From positions 439,517-503,516 of the forward strand of contig NW_005197722.1 of NCBI RefSeq assembly GCF_000372725.1: DNA of 64,000 nucleotides, in the 5' to 3' direction. This DNA is from Emiliania huxleyi CCMP1516. Taxonomy: Eukaryota > Haptophyta > Isochrysidales > Noelaerhabdaceae. Both the position numbers and the translations under genes were made by a program. Below are positions 1 to 10,284 of this stretch, one piece after another (the stretch's first letter is position 1; every line of letters begins with the position of its first letter). A model generated the notes under the pieces. The model was not told the DNA's origin. It made no database searches and saw nothing but the letters and a program-made list of their open reading frames with translations.

Positions 1-1299
1 CGTCCGCGCTGCTCGGCGCTGGCTTGCTGGCCGCCGGTGGCAAACCAGGGGCGCGCGGGCCATGGACGTCGTGGCCGAGCTTTGCTGCCTTCTTGCACGT
101 TGCCGGCTGTAACGTTGCCTGCACCATGGCCGCGCCTCTCTTGCTTGTGCGCTTTTCATGGCCGAGTGGCGCGAGAGTGAGCGTGATTTCTTTGTCTGTC
201 AGGACTCTAAGTTTCTGTCAGGACTCTCAAGTTTCTGTCAGGACTCTCAAGTTTGCTTGTCAGGACTCTCAAGTTTGCGTCAGGACTGCCCCATCAGGAC
301 GATTCCGCAGAGGGCGCGCACGGTCGAAAGGGGGGCTGGGCGTCTATCATTCACTGCTGGGGGGGAGGGGAAGGAGGGTTGCAGTGAAGGAAGGTGGAGG
401 TCTCGTCGGAGGCACTTGTGAGCACTGTGAAGACCGTGCGCCGTCAGGACCCCGCCAGGACTCTGTCAGGACTCTGTCAGGACTCTGTCAGGACTCTGTC
501 AGGACTCTGTCAGGACTGTCAGGACAGGTGCGGGAGGTCCACAAACCAGGTTATAAATCATTGCCTCGATCCTCACCGCAACCTTTAGATTCACGGAAAA
601 CGAAAAAACCCCGCACACACCCGCACACATGTGTATTCGTACAGCTGTAGCCCGTGCGGCCGACGTGTCCCGCTGATCCCCGAGGTCCCATGGCCGCCTT
701 CCATGCTCGACACGTCCGCCCGCCATCAAGTTGTACGTTGAGTGGCAAAATGCAGCAGGAGCTTAGTTGACCCTGCTCGAAGGCCGCCCTGCTCTAAGGC
801 CGCCCTGCTCTCGGCATTGCGTTGTTGACTGATTAGCACTGTCTGATCCAACCAGAAAGAGCCGCCGAAGAGCCGTCGAGCTACATGAGACCCAAGCAAG
901 TCGTCGTGATGTACCAGAAAACGAAACTAGCGCCAAAATTGAGATCTCAGGATCGACATTAATTTCTCGCGCCTACTTTCGCTGCTTGAGACTCACGGAC
1001 GGGGGCAGTTGGAGTTGCGGGCCTCCTATTGGTTGTGCTCTCCTGTAGGTCTCCACTTCTCCTGCTCCTGACAAAAGCGAAAATAGGATAAAAATTGACG
1101 GCGACACACGGTGGACTCCCTACTCCACTCTCGACTAGCGATCTCTCTCGACTAGCGACGCGCGACACAATGAAGTACAGTACGGCTTTAGGAGTGGGCC
1201 AATGCCGCTACCGGGAACATCAAAATGGGGGCGGCCACACACGCTAAAATGTGACGTTCACATTTTCATCATCCTTATTCACAGTGACCCTCTACTTTC
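1..1299. other. Region without a supported gene
   Basis: Apart from the minisatellite at 190-530 I see no convincing coding exon here. The open frames are short, overlap on both strands and have the composition expected of GC-rich shadows. Positions about 540-1290 are less GC-rich than the gene that follows. They would contain the 3' flank of the minus-strand gene ending at 1300. Confidence 0.5.
190..530. repeat. Minisatellite built on TCAGGACTCT
   Basis: Two clusters of a short unit related to GTCAGGACTCT occur at about 196-290 and 445-525. In the first cluster the unit is longer and carries CAAGTTT; in the second it is a near-perfect 11-mer run. The array stays open in several frames, which explains the long open frames with serine/leucine-rich repeats, so those frames are not taken as genes. 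Confidence 0.85.
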
Positions 1300-3828
1300 C
1301 TAGGCGATGTCGGTCGCACGCACCGGCGCAGCGACCTTGGGGTTTACCAAAACAATTTCGTAGCAGCAGAGCGACGCCTTGAGGCCAAGGCTCTGGAGCT
1401 CCGGATGGACATGGCGGTCCGGATATCCGCCGGGGTTCTCGTGGAGATAGGAGAGTCGGAAGCCATGGACGTCGACGAGCGTGTCATAGAAGGAGGAGAA
1501 CAGGGCGAGGCCATGTTCGCCGCGCATGAGCAGAGATTCTACAACGTGCACCTCCAGAATGATGAGCGAGAAGCGAGAAAGCAGGCGTGGATCGGAGCGC
1601 GCAGCGAAATCGATGGCCTCCCATTCGCAGCCCTCACAATCGACCTTGAGGATGAGATTTGCCTCATCGTTGCGCACGAATCGGCGCACGATTGTAGGCA
1701 AGTCGAGAAGTCTGTCGACGGCCACCGCACCATAGCTCGACCGGTTCACCCCTTGCTGTTGGTTAGGGTTGCCGCCCGCCAAGCCGTGAAAGTGGAAGGC
1801 GAGGCTTCCTTTGCTGCCGTGCGAGGCTAAGCGCTTCTCCAGCTTGATGGCCCCCCGTTCGTGACTTTCACGCCTGCGGATAGTTGGATCGAATGCCAGA
1901 ACCTCGCAGCCATGCTGCGCCAGAGCCTCCTCAAACGACCACTGACCGGCAATGCCGAAGGAGAGAAGAGTGCATCGCGGTGGAATGTGAGCAACGCAAA
2001 CGATAGGCTCGTCCGATCGAATATTCTTTGCGCCAATAGAAAGCGTGCCGCCGGCAGGACACTTGCCGACCGCAGGCTCGAAGTTGCAGCAGTGGTTCGG
2101 CCGCTCAAAGGCGGTGAAGTCCCCCGCGATCCAGTAACGTTGCTCCTCTTCCGCGCACGGTACGGTGGGCGTGGAGTAGAAGCCGCCGCCAAAGGACGAC
2201 CTCCCACTCAACGGCACCTGCTCGCCGCGGAGGGCCGATGCCGTGTTCGCCGCATTGAGCGCCCCCACTGCCGCCTTCACACCGGGAGAAACGCAATCTC
2301 GGCCCGCAAGGAGCTGCACGAACGAGCGCGGAATGGTGTCTGGCGTTCTCGAGAGAGACCTTGCCGTTGCCATGGCGGGCCCGGGTGCATTTGGGTCACG
2401 CCAGCTCACCCAAGGTCCCTTGCTGAAGAGCGGAGGCGTGCCATAGGTGGTGGCCCAGCGCGTCTGCAGAAAGGGCGGTTGCGGCGTGGAGGAATCCCGA
2501 AGTATTTCGACGTCGTCCATGATAGACGTTTGCACGGATTTGCGCAGTGCACCTTGCATGTGATGCACCAAGTAATCGCACAGAGAGAAGGGCGATATCG
2601 CCGCTTTTGGGGAGGTAGAGGTGTCATCGGAACGGCCGGCCGGAAAAAAGTTGAAGTGCGGATAGCGCGAGCACGCTTCCTCTGCGCGCGCGCGGTCGCC
2701 ATGGGCATCATGTCCCGAGGACATGTACATGTCGTTTCTTCTGCCCGGCCTGTCCGGCCTGCCGTGCGAGAAGAAGCCGTGCCGGAGCCCTTGTCCTAGC
2801 GGCAGTCCGGCGCGAAGAGATGGGGTGCCAGGCAGTGCGCCGCCACGCGTGACGTTGACACCCCACACGAACCTGCGCGCCTCATCGCCACTTAGGTCTG
2901 CGTGCAGTAGCAGCGAGTACACGAAGATGTCATTAAAGTACGTGTTGTGGGCCAGCCAATCATACGAGCACGTCCGCTTGCGCACGCCTTCTTGGAGGCA
3001 GTGACGCACGAGCCAGTTCATACGAAATCGATAGTACTCTGTGGCGACCGCCACAAAGATGCGCGTCACATGTGACACGTGCAGCACGAAAATGCCCGAC
3101 TCGATGCGCCACTGACCGTCCGCCACGACGTCCGTTGCGGGCTGGTGCTTCGCAAACGCCGTCTGATGGCTGGAGTGGCGAAACGGTATGTAGCTGACAT
3201 CTCGCTTGCGCGCCCATTTGGCGAAGCGGTGGTCGAGAGGGCGCACTGTACTCACGTCTATGTCCACCCACACGACGAGCGTGCCGTCAGGCGAGTGCGA
3301 GACGGCGTGGTGGATCGCGGCCACCTTGCGACAAAGCAGCTTGCTGAGTCGCCCAGAACCGAGGCGTGCGAACGGCTCTTTGTCCCCGGCAAAGGCGTGG
3401 TATGCTTCGATGCCGCTGCTCGGATCACGGCTGGACACGGCCCATAGCCACGGCTCCGCAACAAAGGTGTCGATCCAGCACGCAGAGATGTTCCTCGCCG
3501 TGGATGCCGCGGACACATCAAGCGGTTGCCGCCCATGGGCTTCTTCCCATTCTGACTCGTGAAAGACTACAAGCGGCTCGTCGTTGGGCTTGGCAAAAAT
3601 TGACCGCTCGAAATCCTGGTCTGAGCCAAACACGAAATGGTTGGCACTCATTGGCGCAAGTCCGGTCACGTAGATAGCACCAATTGACAGGTTGGAAGGT
3701 GTAAGCAGGTTGTCACACCGAGATAGGGATGTCGCTTGCCAGAACGCGACGTTCGAGGCACTCGCTTTGGGAATGATCACGGCGAAGCAGAGCAACACCA
3801 CCGGCGCCACACGGCGCCATGCGCTCAT
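1300..3828 (-). CDS. Secretory-pathway glycosyltransferase-like / FkbM-type methyltransferase fusion protein
   Basis: Single open frame of 842 aa read from the Met at 3828; the frame stays open upstream to 4272, but only the 3828 Met gives a signal peptide or signal anchor (MSAWRRVAPVVLLCFAV...). Residues about 30-400 contain an acidic metal-binding-like motif (WVDIDVS) in a region that looks like a nucleotide-sugar transferase fold, with N-glycosylation sites. Residues about 580-830 carry a methyltransferase domain of the FkbM/METTL24 kind: SFGIAGQWSFEEAL, then EVLAFDPT and a KVDCEGCEWEAI motif, followed by LIILEVH. Likely role: modification of a sugar in the Golgi or outside the cell. The methyltransferase half is confident; the transferase half is inference from motif pattern. 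No intron is needed. Pairing the two activities in one chain suggests a methylated glycan product. Confidence 0.8.
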   Translation of the reverse strand: MSAWRRVAPVVLLCFAVIIPKASASNVAFWQATSLSRCDNLLTPSNLSIGAIYVTGLAPMSANHFVFGSDQDFERSIFAKPNDEPLVVFHESEWEEAHGRQPLDVSAASTARNISACWIDTFVAEPWLWAVSSRDPSSGIEAYHAFAGDKEPFARLGSGRLSKLLCRKVAAIHHAVSHSPDGTLVVWVDIDVSTVRPLDHRFAKWARKRDVSYIPFRHSSHQTAFAKHQPATDVVADGQWRIESGIFVLHVSHVTRIFVAVATEYYRFRMNWLVRHCLQEGVRKRTCSYDWLAHNTYFNDIFVYSLLLHADLSGDEARRFVWGVNVTRGGALPGTPSLRAGLPLGQGLRHGFFSHGRPDRPGRRNDMYMSSGHDAHGDRARAEEACSRYPHFNFFPAGRSDDTSTSPKAAISPFSLCDYLVHHMQGALRKSVQTSIMDDVEILRDSSTPQPPFLQTRWATTYGTPPLFSKGPWVSWRDPNAPGPAMATARSLSRTPDTIPRSFVQLLAGRDCVSPGVKAAVGALNAANTASALRGEQVPLSGRSSFGGGFYSTPTVPCAEEEQRYWIAGDFTAFERPNHCCNFEPAVGKCPAGGTLSIGAKNIRSDEPIVCVAHIPPRCTLLSFGIAGQWSFEEALAQHGCEVLAFDPTIRRRESHERGAIKLEKRLASHGSKGSLAFHFHGLAGGNPNQQQGVNRSSYGAVAVDRLLDLPTIVRRFVRNDEANLILKVDCEGCEWEAIDFAARSDPRLLSRFSLIILEVHVVESLLMRGEHGLALFSSFYDTLVDVHGFRLSYLHENPGGYPDRHVHPELQSLGLKASLCCYEIVLVNPKVAAPVRATDIA

Positions 3829-4079
3829 ACCTGTACCGCTGCGCGTTCTCTTGCACACCTGAGGAGCTGCGCCCAAGCCTCGCAGAACGTCTTGAGGAGG
3901 CTCCGCCAGGCCCTGTGCAAGCGCCACGACAGCCGGAATGAGTGACAGGGCGCTGGCGTGGCGCGGGCGTGCGTCGCGGGCTCGGGCTGGACGGGCTGGT
4001 GGGGTGCTTGGCGAAGCACGCGGGCCAGGTGGTGCGGGCTGAGCGATCTGCAGGCTGTCATGGCATGCGCAAAGTCTGG

Positions 4080-6012
4080 CTAGGCGAGGCTGCGAGGCGG
4101 CGTGCGCTGGTGGAGAAGGAAGGCGGCGGCGTTTGAGCGCGATGCTTGTGCGGGGAGGAGCAGGGCGGGCGAGGAGGCGGGCGGCGCGACTGGATGCGGC
4201 GGCTTGCAAGCATGTGAGTTTGCACCGACCTGGTCCGCCGCGCCAGGGAGGGCGGCGAGGCAGGTGGCCCACGCCGCGCCGCGAGCCCCCTTTCCGCTCG
4301 CCGCGGTCGGCCAGGAGGCGCCGCAGGCGATGGCGAGGAGGATGAGCACGAGGGCGGGCATGAGAAGCGGCGAGCAGCTCACGAGCGAGGACGCCGTCGA
4401 GGCGACGGCGGGCGAGAAGGCCGAGGCGACGCCGGATGAGATGGTAGAGGACGCCGACGAGGCGACGGAGGCTGCCGAGGCGACGGCAGACGAGAAGGCC
4501 GAGGCCACCGCCGTCGGGCTAGGCACGGCGGGCGCGCAGTGGCCGAAGGCGGGCATGCAGACGAGGAGCAGCCACCGGAGGGCGCCCGCGGCCTTCGTGT
4601 AGCCGCCCCGCACGCAGTCGGCCGCCGCCTTGAGGCCGGCGCGGCCGCCGGCGCCGCATGTGCCAGCGCCGGCGCCGCACGTGCCAACGGCGAATGGCGC
4701 CTTGCCGGACGTGGTCTGCGGCTCGCGGCGCCGGTCCGGCGAAGGCGGCGTCTGCGGCCCGCCGCGCGGCTTCGGTCGCCGGTGCGAGCCGCGGCCGCGG
4801 CCCTTTGCCTTGCCAGACTTGCGCCTGCCCTTTGCCTTGCCAAACTTGGGGTTGTTGCGGCAGCGCATGGCCTTGCGCCGGCACCTCCCCGAGCGCCGCG
4901 ACTGCAAGTCCGCCCACTTCTCCTGTCGCTCGGCAATGAGATCGAGCGCGGCCTTCGCCTTCTTGCGAATGCCCTCCCAGTACTCGCGCCGCTCGGCGGC
5001 TGCGGCCTCAGCCAGCCCCGCGCCCGCGCCCGCGTCCAGGGGCTTGGGCGCCACGGGCGCAATGCCGCCGGAGGTGGGGACTCCCGGCGACGGCGACTTC
5101 TTGCCGTCGGCGGGCGTAGCCTGGTAGACGACGCTCTCGCCCAGCCGGCGGACTGCAGCCTCGACGCCGTCCACGTGGCCTGGTCCGGAGCCGCTGCGGG
5201 CCGACGCGGGCCCGCTCTTCCCCGCCGCCATCGGCGTGGGCAGGCCCGGGTAGCAGGTGGTGTCCTGCAAGCGCGATAGGGGCACACGGGAAGGGAGATT
5301 ATTACCGGTGTATTACCGGTGGGAGAGCGAGGAGTGCCAGGAGAGAATGCTGCGGCGCGCTCGCACCGCTGGGTCGGGCGCGTTGGAAACGGTCTTGGCC
5401 GGCTTCTCGACCTCCTTGGCAGCCTCCTCGGCGACGGCCTCCTCGGTGGCGGACTCCTTGGCGACGACGGCCTCCTCGGAGGCGGCCTCCTCGGCGACGG
5501 CGGCCTCGTCGGCGGCGGCGGGCTTGATGGTCGCCTCCTCGGTGGCGGACTCCTCGGCGACGACGGCCTCGTCGGAGGCGGCCTCCTCGGCGGCGGCCTC
5601 CTCCTTCACGACGACGTCGTTCTTGACGCCGCACGCCTGCGTGAGGGAGAAACGTAAATGTTTGGAGACGGGGTCACCGCAGGGACAATGCCGATCCTGG
5701 CGTAAAAGTGCGCACCTCAGCTCCGAGCGAAGGCGGCAGCGTCAGGCTCGCGCGGCGGCGCTGATACCACTCCTCATACTCCGCACTGGTAGCGAAGTAG
5801 CCACCGACCTTGACGGAAGCCGTTGGCCCGAGCTCGGTCTGAACCTGGGCCCCCTCCGCGAAACAAAAGCTGATTGGCACCTTTGCGAGGCTCCGATGGA
5901 ACACGTGGGGGTTGTCGAACCAGACCCCCTTTGTTGATCTCACAACCAAGAAAGCCGACTCGCCCTCGCTCTCATTGAAGTCGACCATGTAGCGCCTCTC
6001 TCGGCGCGCGTC
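4080..6012 (-). CDS. Ala/Glu-rich multi-exon protein sharing an exon cassette with the gene at 52330-56498
   Basis: Three exons read on the minus strand: 6012-5716, 5636-5367 and 5264-4080, all joined in phase 0 with GT-AG introns of 79 and 102 bp. The 5' end is unresolved; an upstream exon may start at the Met at 6191. Exon 1 encodes a soluble acidic-to-neutral segment (MVDFNESEGES...). Exon 2 begins ACGVK and is a long Ala/Glu/Val run (EEAAAEEAAS...), ending AAKEVEKPAKTVSNAPD. Exon 3 has a Lys/Arg/Gly-rich stretch and a hydrophobic segment (LRWLLLVCMPAFG), then an Ala/Ser-rich tail. The exon 1-2 junction, exon 2 and the flanking intron sequences match the plus-strand gene near 53 kb. Function unknown. 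The tail of exon 3 may include unrecognised intron sequence. Confidence 0.55.
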
Positions 6013-6557
6013 CTGCAGAGCAGAGAGAATGGGGGCCGCCCGTGAGACGAGAGGTGAGGCAAGGCGCCTGCATTGGTCGGAACAGCTATGCGCATGTGTG
6101 GGGTCTGAAATGAGAGGAGAGTGACGGGGGACAAAGCTCGGACGTTGAGCCTGCGGAGGGCGGCGTAACGAGGGAGCGGGCTAAAGTTCATGTCGGGCGA
6201 GTGTTGCAGGCGTCGAGGGCCAGAGAATAAAGAGAGGCCTTGCGGGCGAGGGCGAGGGCGAGGGCGGCGGTGTGTGTGTGTGTGTGGGAGAGGAGGCAGG
6301 AAGGGGGGGGCTGCGGCGGCGGCAGTGTCGACGGCAGGGCGGCGAAGGCATCGGTGGCGGCGGTGAAGGCTGCGGCGGCACATTGCGCGGCGGAGGCGGC
6401 GGCACAACGGCGGCGGTGGCCCGGAAGTGGCAGCAACGAAGCGGCGGTGGGCGACTCGTTTTTTATAGCCTGGCCGCAGTAGTCAGGCACGCACGGCGAC
6501 ACGTCGTTTATTGCCTGGCCTGCACGAGCGCCGTGATGCCGATCAGGCGAGCCTCTG
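6013..6557. other. Low-complexity G/C-rich stretch
   Basis: Contains GGCGGC-type and GAGGGC runs, a short (GT)n at about 6270-6287 and no exon I can defend. A possible first coding exon of the minus gene (MNFSPLPRYAALRR..., from 6191) lies here, but its splice donor is uncertain. Confidence 0.4.
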
Positions 6558-6831
6558 CTAGTCGAGATGCCCGGCAAAGATGCCAGTCAGGCCGACGATG
6601 GTCATCGAAGTTGAAGGCGACGGCGCGGCGATGATGTCGCCGACGCCGTCGTCCGACTCGGTCACGAGCGGGGCGAATCACCGTGAAGAACTCGGGCGCC
6701 GACGACCCGACCGCCATGAAGGGTGCGCCGGCGACGACCTCGGGCACCTCTTGAGCACCTCGACCACCTCATCGATCGCCTCGGCGTGGAAGTCGTCGCA
6801 GACGATGGCGATGCCGACGAAGAAGTAGAAC
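6558..6831 (-). pseudogene. K+-dependent Na+/Ca2+ exchanger (SLC24/NCKX) alpha-1 repeat, broken by several frameshifts
   Basis: After a splice-acceptor-like CGCGCAG the minus strand reads FYFFVGIAIVCDDFHAEAI, the classic start of the first alpha repeat (LAIVCDDYFVP in animals). It breaks frame after VLKRC, continues in a second frame as PEVVAGAPFMAVGSSAPEFF (the cation-binding GSSAPE motif), breaks again after TVI, and continues as LVTESDDGVGDIIAA and then TIVGLTGIFAGH before a stop. The family has all these segments in one frame: GSSAPEL, then GDVGVGTIVGSAVFNI, then GLFAG. At least three one-base shifts in about 270 bp point to a dead copy, or to poor sequence beside the gap at 7105. No other exchanger exon was found nearby. 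Confidence 0.65.
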
Positions 6832-7104
6832 CTGCGCGGGGGACGGGGCGGGGGCGGGGTGAAGGTGGGGTGAGGGGGGGGGGGGGGTTGAGGGGGGAGG
6901 GGGGTTGGACCGCGGAAGAGGGCTTGGCGGTGGCGGCCACCGGGCTTGCGGGCTTGGCGGCGGCGGGCTTGGCGGCGGCGGGCTTGGTTTGGCGCGCTTG
7001 GCGGCGGGGTCCATGGCGGTGAGGGGGACACCCTCAGGGGTTAAGGAACGGGCGCCCACCGGGGAGGCTGTCTCGGTTTGGCCGGCTACCGGGGAGGCGG
7101 GCTT

Positions 7105-7275
7105 NNNNNNNNNNNNNNNNNNNNNNNNNNNNNNNNNNNNNNNNNNNNNNNNNNNNNNNNNNNNNNNNNNNNNNNNNNNNNNNNNNNNNNNNNNNNNNNN
7201 NNNNNNNNNNNNNNNNNNNNNNNNNNNNNNNNNNNNNNNNNNNNNNNNNNNNNNNNNNNNNNNNNNNNNNNNNNN
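7105..7275. other. Assembly gap (N run)
   Basis: 171 undetermined bases. The left flank is a GGGGAGGCGGGCTT-type G-rich run; the right flank is A/T-rich and unrelated in composition, so the true gap length should not be trusted. Confidence 0.99.
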
Positions 7276-8064
7276 CAAAAAACTCTTCTAGTTCAATAAC
7301 ATTGGGAAAGAGTCGGCGGCTCTTATACCCAATGATTTTTTTAGCCCATGCCGGCCTTACTTAGCTTCGGGGAAATATATTTCTCTCTGCACCTTTTCTC
7401 GGGGGGGGGGGGGGGGGATAGGGCCTGCAGACGAATGGCGTCGCGCGGTTTGCGAAGTCGGGCCGGCGTCGCAATTTTTGGGACCTCGAAGGCGCCCTCG
7501 TGCCGCGGCTTGGGCGGGACCGACGCTCGGGAGGCCGCGCGACTCGTGCGAAGCCGTGGTACGCGCCCCGCCAGGGAAGTGGGCTGTGTTTGCGTTTCTT
7601 TGTGGGGACGGGTTGGAAGGGTGGAGGCATCTAGATGGAGATGAAGAGCGAGGCGCACCCAGACTCGGCACCTGATCGGACGGAGGCAGTGTGTCCGATG
7701 AGCGGAGAAATTGAGGATGCGGCGGCGGCCGCATGGGCAATTCCAGCGCAGAGCGGGCGGCGCAGTCCCGGAGCCCTGGCGCGGGCGTGGCGCGGCAGGG
7801 CGCGGCGCGGGCGCGGTGGCGCGCAATCATGCTGGCCGGGGATCGCGCTGCGACAGAGTACAGGGGTAGGGCGGAGGCGCGGCTCGGGCGGCGGCGCGAG
7901 CCCCTGCACGCGTCGCGCGGGCGGGGAGGGAGAGGGAGGGGAGGGAGAGGGAGTGGCGGGGCACGGGCTCAGCGGCGCGGGGCCCCGGCCCTCGCGCTGG
8001 GCGGCGGGCGCGGCAGGCGCTGCACGCCTCAAACCGTGGACTCTTCACGCGTTGGACGGCGTGC

Positions 8065-8114
8065 GGTTTCAAGCGGAAAGAAATTAGCACGCGGTTGGCG
8101 CGGGGTTGGGAGAG
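8065..8114 (+). repeat. Direct repeat, copy 1 (with 8478-8528)
   Basis: Both copies begin GGTTTCAAGCGGAAAGAAAT and continue with a G-rich stretch ending TTGGGAGAG. The 23-bp core is identical and the rest differs by small indels. Spacing is about 413 bp. No coding role is apparent. Confidence 0.85.
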
Positions 8115-8477
8115 CAGGCCGGCTGCGGCTCCTGATGTACCTCCGCTTTTGCACGAGCTGCTGACTTTGCTCTGGTCTGACCGAGTTCCCGGGAATTTCC
8201 CTCTTATGTGGAGTGGCGGTTGTCCCTCATGTGGATGAACTTTGAGAGAGGTTTCTCCTAAGGAAGCCGTTGTCTGCGCCTTGCTTGTCGCGTGTGAAAT
8301 ACACATTAGTTAGATTCGATCGACGACCTGCGAGAGAAGGCCCCGCATCCCGGGTAGAGCGAGCTCCCGAGGTGCTACCCGCCCGCTGCGCGCATTGGAC
8401 TCCAAGTCGATACGAGCGCGCCGCGCGTGGAGCACGCGGCGCGCTCGCATCGATTCGCCACACTTCCAGCGTGAGGT

Positions 8478-8528
8478 GGTTTCAAGCGGAAAGAAATTAG
8501 TTCGAGGTTGGGCGCGGGGTTGGGAGAG
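8478..8528 (+). repeat. Direct repeat, copy 2 (with 8065-8114)
   Basis: Second copy of the repeat whose core is GGTTTCAAGCGGAAAGAAAT, followed by GAGGTTGGGCGCGGGGTTGG. Confidence 0.85.
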
Positions 8529-9136
8529 ATAACCGCCAATGGCAGTTATCCGTTGTGCGGACGTCGTCGCGGCTCGCCTCTGCCGCGGCGGCTGCTGCGC
8601 GCACGCGGCGGCGCCGCTCTCTCGCGAGACGGCTGGCGACGCGGCTCGCCGCCGACGTACGCTGCGCTCGTCCGACGGTCCGCAGCGTGGCGTGCGCGGC
8701 GCTGCGCGCCGCTCTGCGAGCGCTTCTGCGCCTGCACTGCCTCTCTCTGTTGCTGCTGGTGGTGGTGATGGTGCTGCTGCTGGTGGAGATGCTGCTGCTG
8801 GCGCGGCGCGGCTCTGCGACTGGGCTCGACGAGCGCGTCGCGAGCATCTGACGCGGCGGGCGGCGTCGGGCAGGTGCGCTTCTCTCTCTGGTGGTGGTGG
8901 TGCTGCTGCTGCTGCTGGTGGTGGTGCAGATGCTGCTGCTGGTGCGGCGCGGCTCTCCGACGCGACTCGATGCGCGCGTCGTGGCAATCTGACGCGGCGG
9001 GCGGCGTCGCGGGCGGCAGCGGTGGGGGCTCGCGGGTGGAGGTGGAGGCTGGAGGCTGTGGTGGACCTTTGAGTTTATTTCATGATGGACTACGAGGACT
9101 AGTGATGCTGCTCCTGATGCCCCCCCCCGCCCCCCT

Positions 9137-9346
<210 letters not shown>

Positions 9347-9378
9347 CGCTTACATTCCGAGGTTATAGCCATGCGTGT

Positions 9379-10284
9379 GTGTATCGCGCGTGTGTGATGA
9401 CGAAGATCGCGGGACTGGCGCGCACTGGCACTAACACGGGTAGGTCCCTGCGTCGGGGCCTGCGCTCGTTCTGCTCACGGGCCGGATTCTCGGCCGATGG
9501 ATCGCTCGTGGAACGACTCAACGAAACGCTCGCCGACTACCCTCTCTCGAGCTTCTCGGCCCACCTCGCTGGCTCGCTCGGCACCTTCGGCGCCGCCTTT
9601 CTGGTATATTTTCACGTGCTCGGCCTCGACCTTCCGGCGCTAGCGGTGGGCGGCCTGGTCGGCCGGCTCGTCAAGCGACCGCGCACGGTCGCGCTTGACC
9701 TTCCACTCGCTGCCTCGCTGGCGCACGCGGCGCCCCGGCTCAACCAGCTGAAGCTGGCGCCGTTGCTCGCGCCTCTGGTCGAGCAGCCGGCGCGCCCGCG
9801 GGAAGGCGGCGCTTCACCGCAGGTGACAGCGCAACAGCCGCTCGCGGAGCGGCTCGAGCAGCGTCTGGCCGCTGCCGCGCGGTGGGCGGAGGGTCCAGTC
9901 AACCGCTACGGCGGTCCCTATATGTTCACGCACTGGCTCAACGGCCTCCTGACCGTCGGCACGGCCACCGCGTGCACCCACCTCGGCGTGGACGTCGTGG
10001 GCGCCCTCTCCTACATCCCCTTCCTCGACGCGGGCGGCGGCGGCGCCACAGCCCTCACGTCATCGACCAGCTGCGTCGCCGCGGCGGCGTGCACAAACTC
10101 GCTCACGATGCCGCTGCGGTTGGTGCTGCTCTCGATCTACGGCCGCCGCGTTTTTGCCGCTCTCGACGCTTGGAACGCAGCGCGCGCGTCGCGGCTGCGA
10201 AGCGACTTTCGCGGGGCGTTGAGGGCGGGCGAGCCGGGGCGGCTTGGACGACGGGGCAGCGTGACGCGCAGGGGAGGAGGGTAA
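9379..10284 (+). CDS. Multi-pass organellar membrane protein of unknown function
   Basis: Uninterrupted frame of 301 aa. The Met at 9379 or the next one (codon 7) may be used. Either gives an Arg/Ser/Thr-rich amphipathic N terminus (GRSLRRGLRSFCSRAGF) like a mitochondrial or plastid targeting peptide. Two hydrophobic hairpin-like blocks follow: about residues 55-85 (SAHLAGSLGTFGAAFLVYFH) and about 185-215 (FTHWLNGLLTVGTATACTHL), each ending in a GLD/GVD motif. A third hydrophobic patch lies at about 235-260. The H...G..G.....LGLDLP pattern is distantly like DUF1279/FAM210 mitochondrial proteins, but I do not claim membership. The C terminus is Arg/Gly-rich. No intron is required. Confidence 0.65.
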   Translation: MYRACVMTKIAGLARTGTNTGRSLRRGLRSFCSRAGFSADGSLVERLNETLADYPLSSFSAHLAGSLGTFGAAFLVYFHVLGLDLPALAVGGLVGRLVKRPRTVALDLPLAASLAHAAPRLNQLKLAPLLAPLVEQPARPREGGASPQVTAQQPLAERLEQRLAAAARWAEGPVNRYGGPYMFTHWLNGLLTVGTATACTHLGVDVVGALSYIPFLDAGGGGATALTSSTSCVAAAACTNSLTMPLRLVLLSIYGRRVFAALDAWNAARASRLRSDFRGALRAGEPGRLGRRGSVTRRGGG

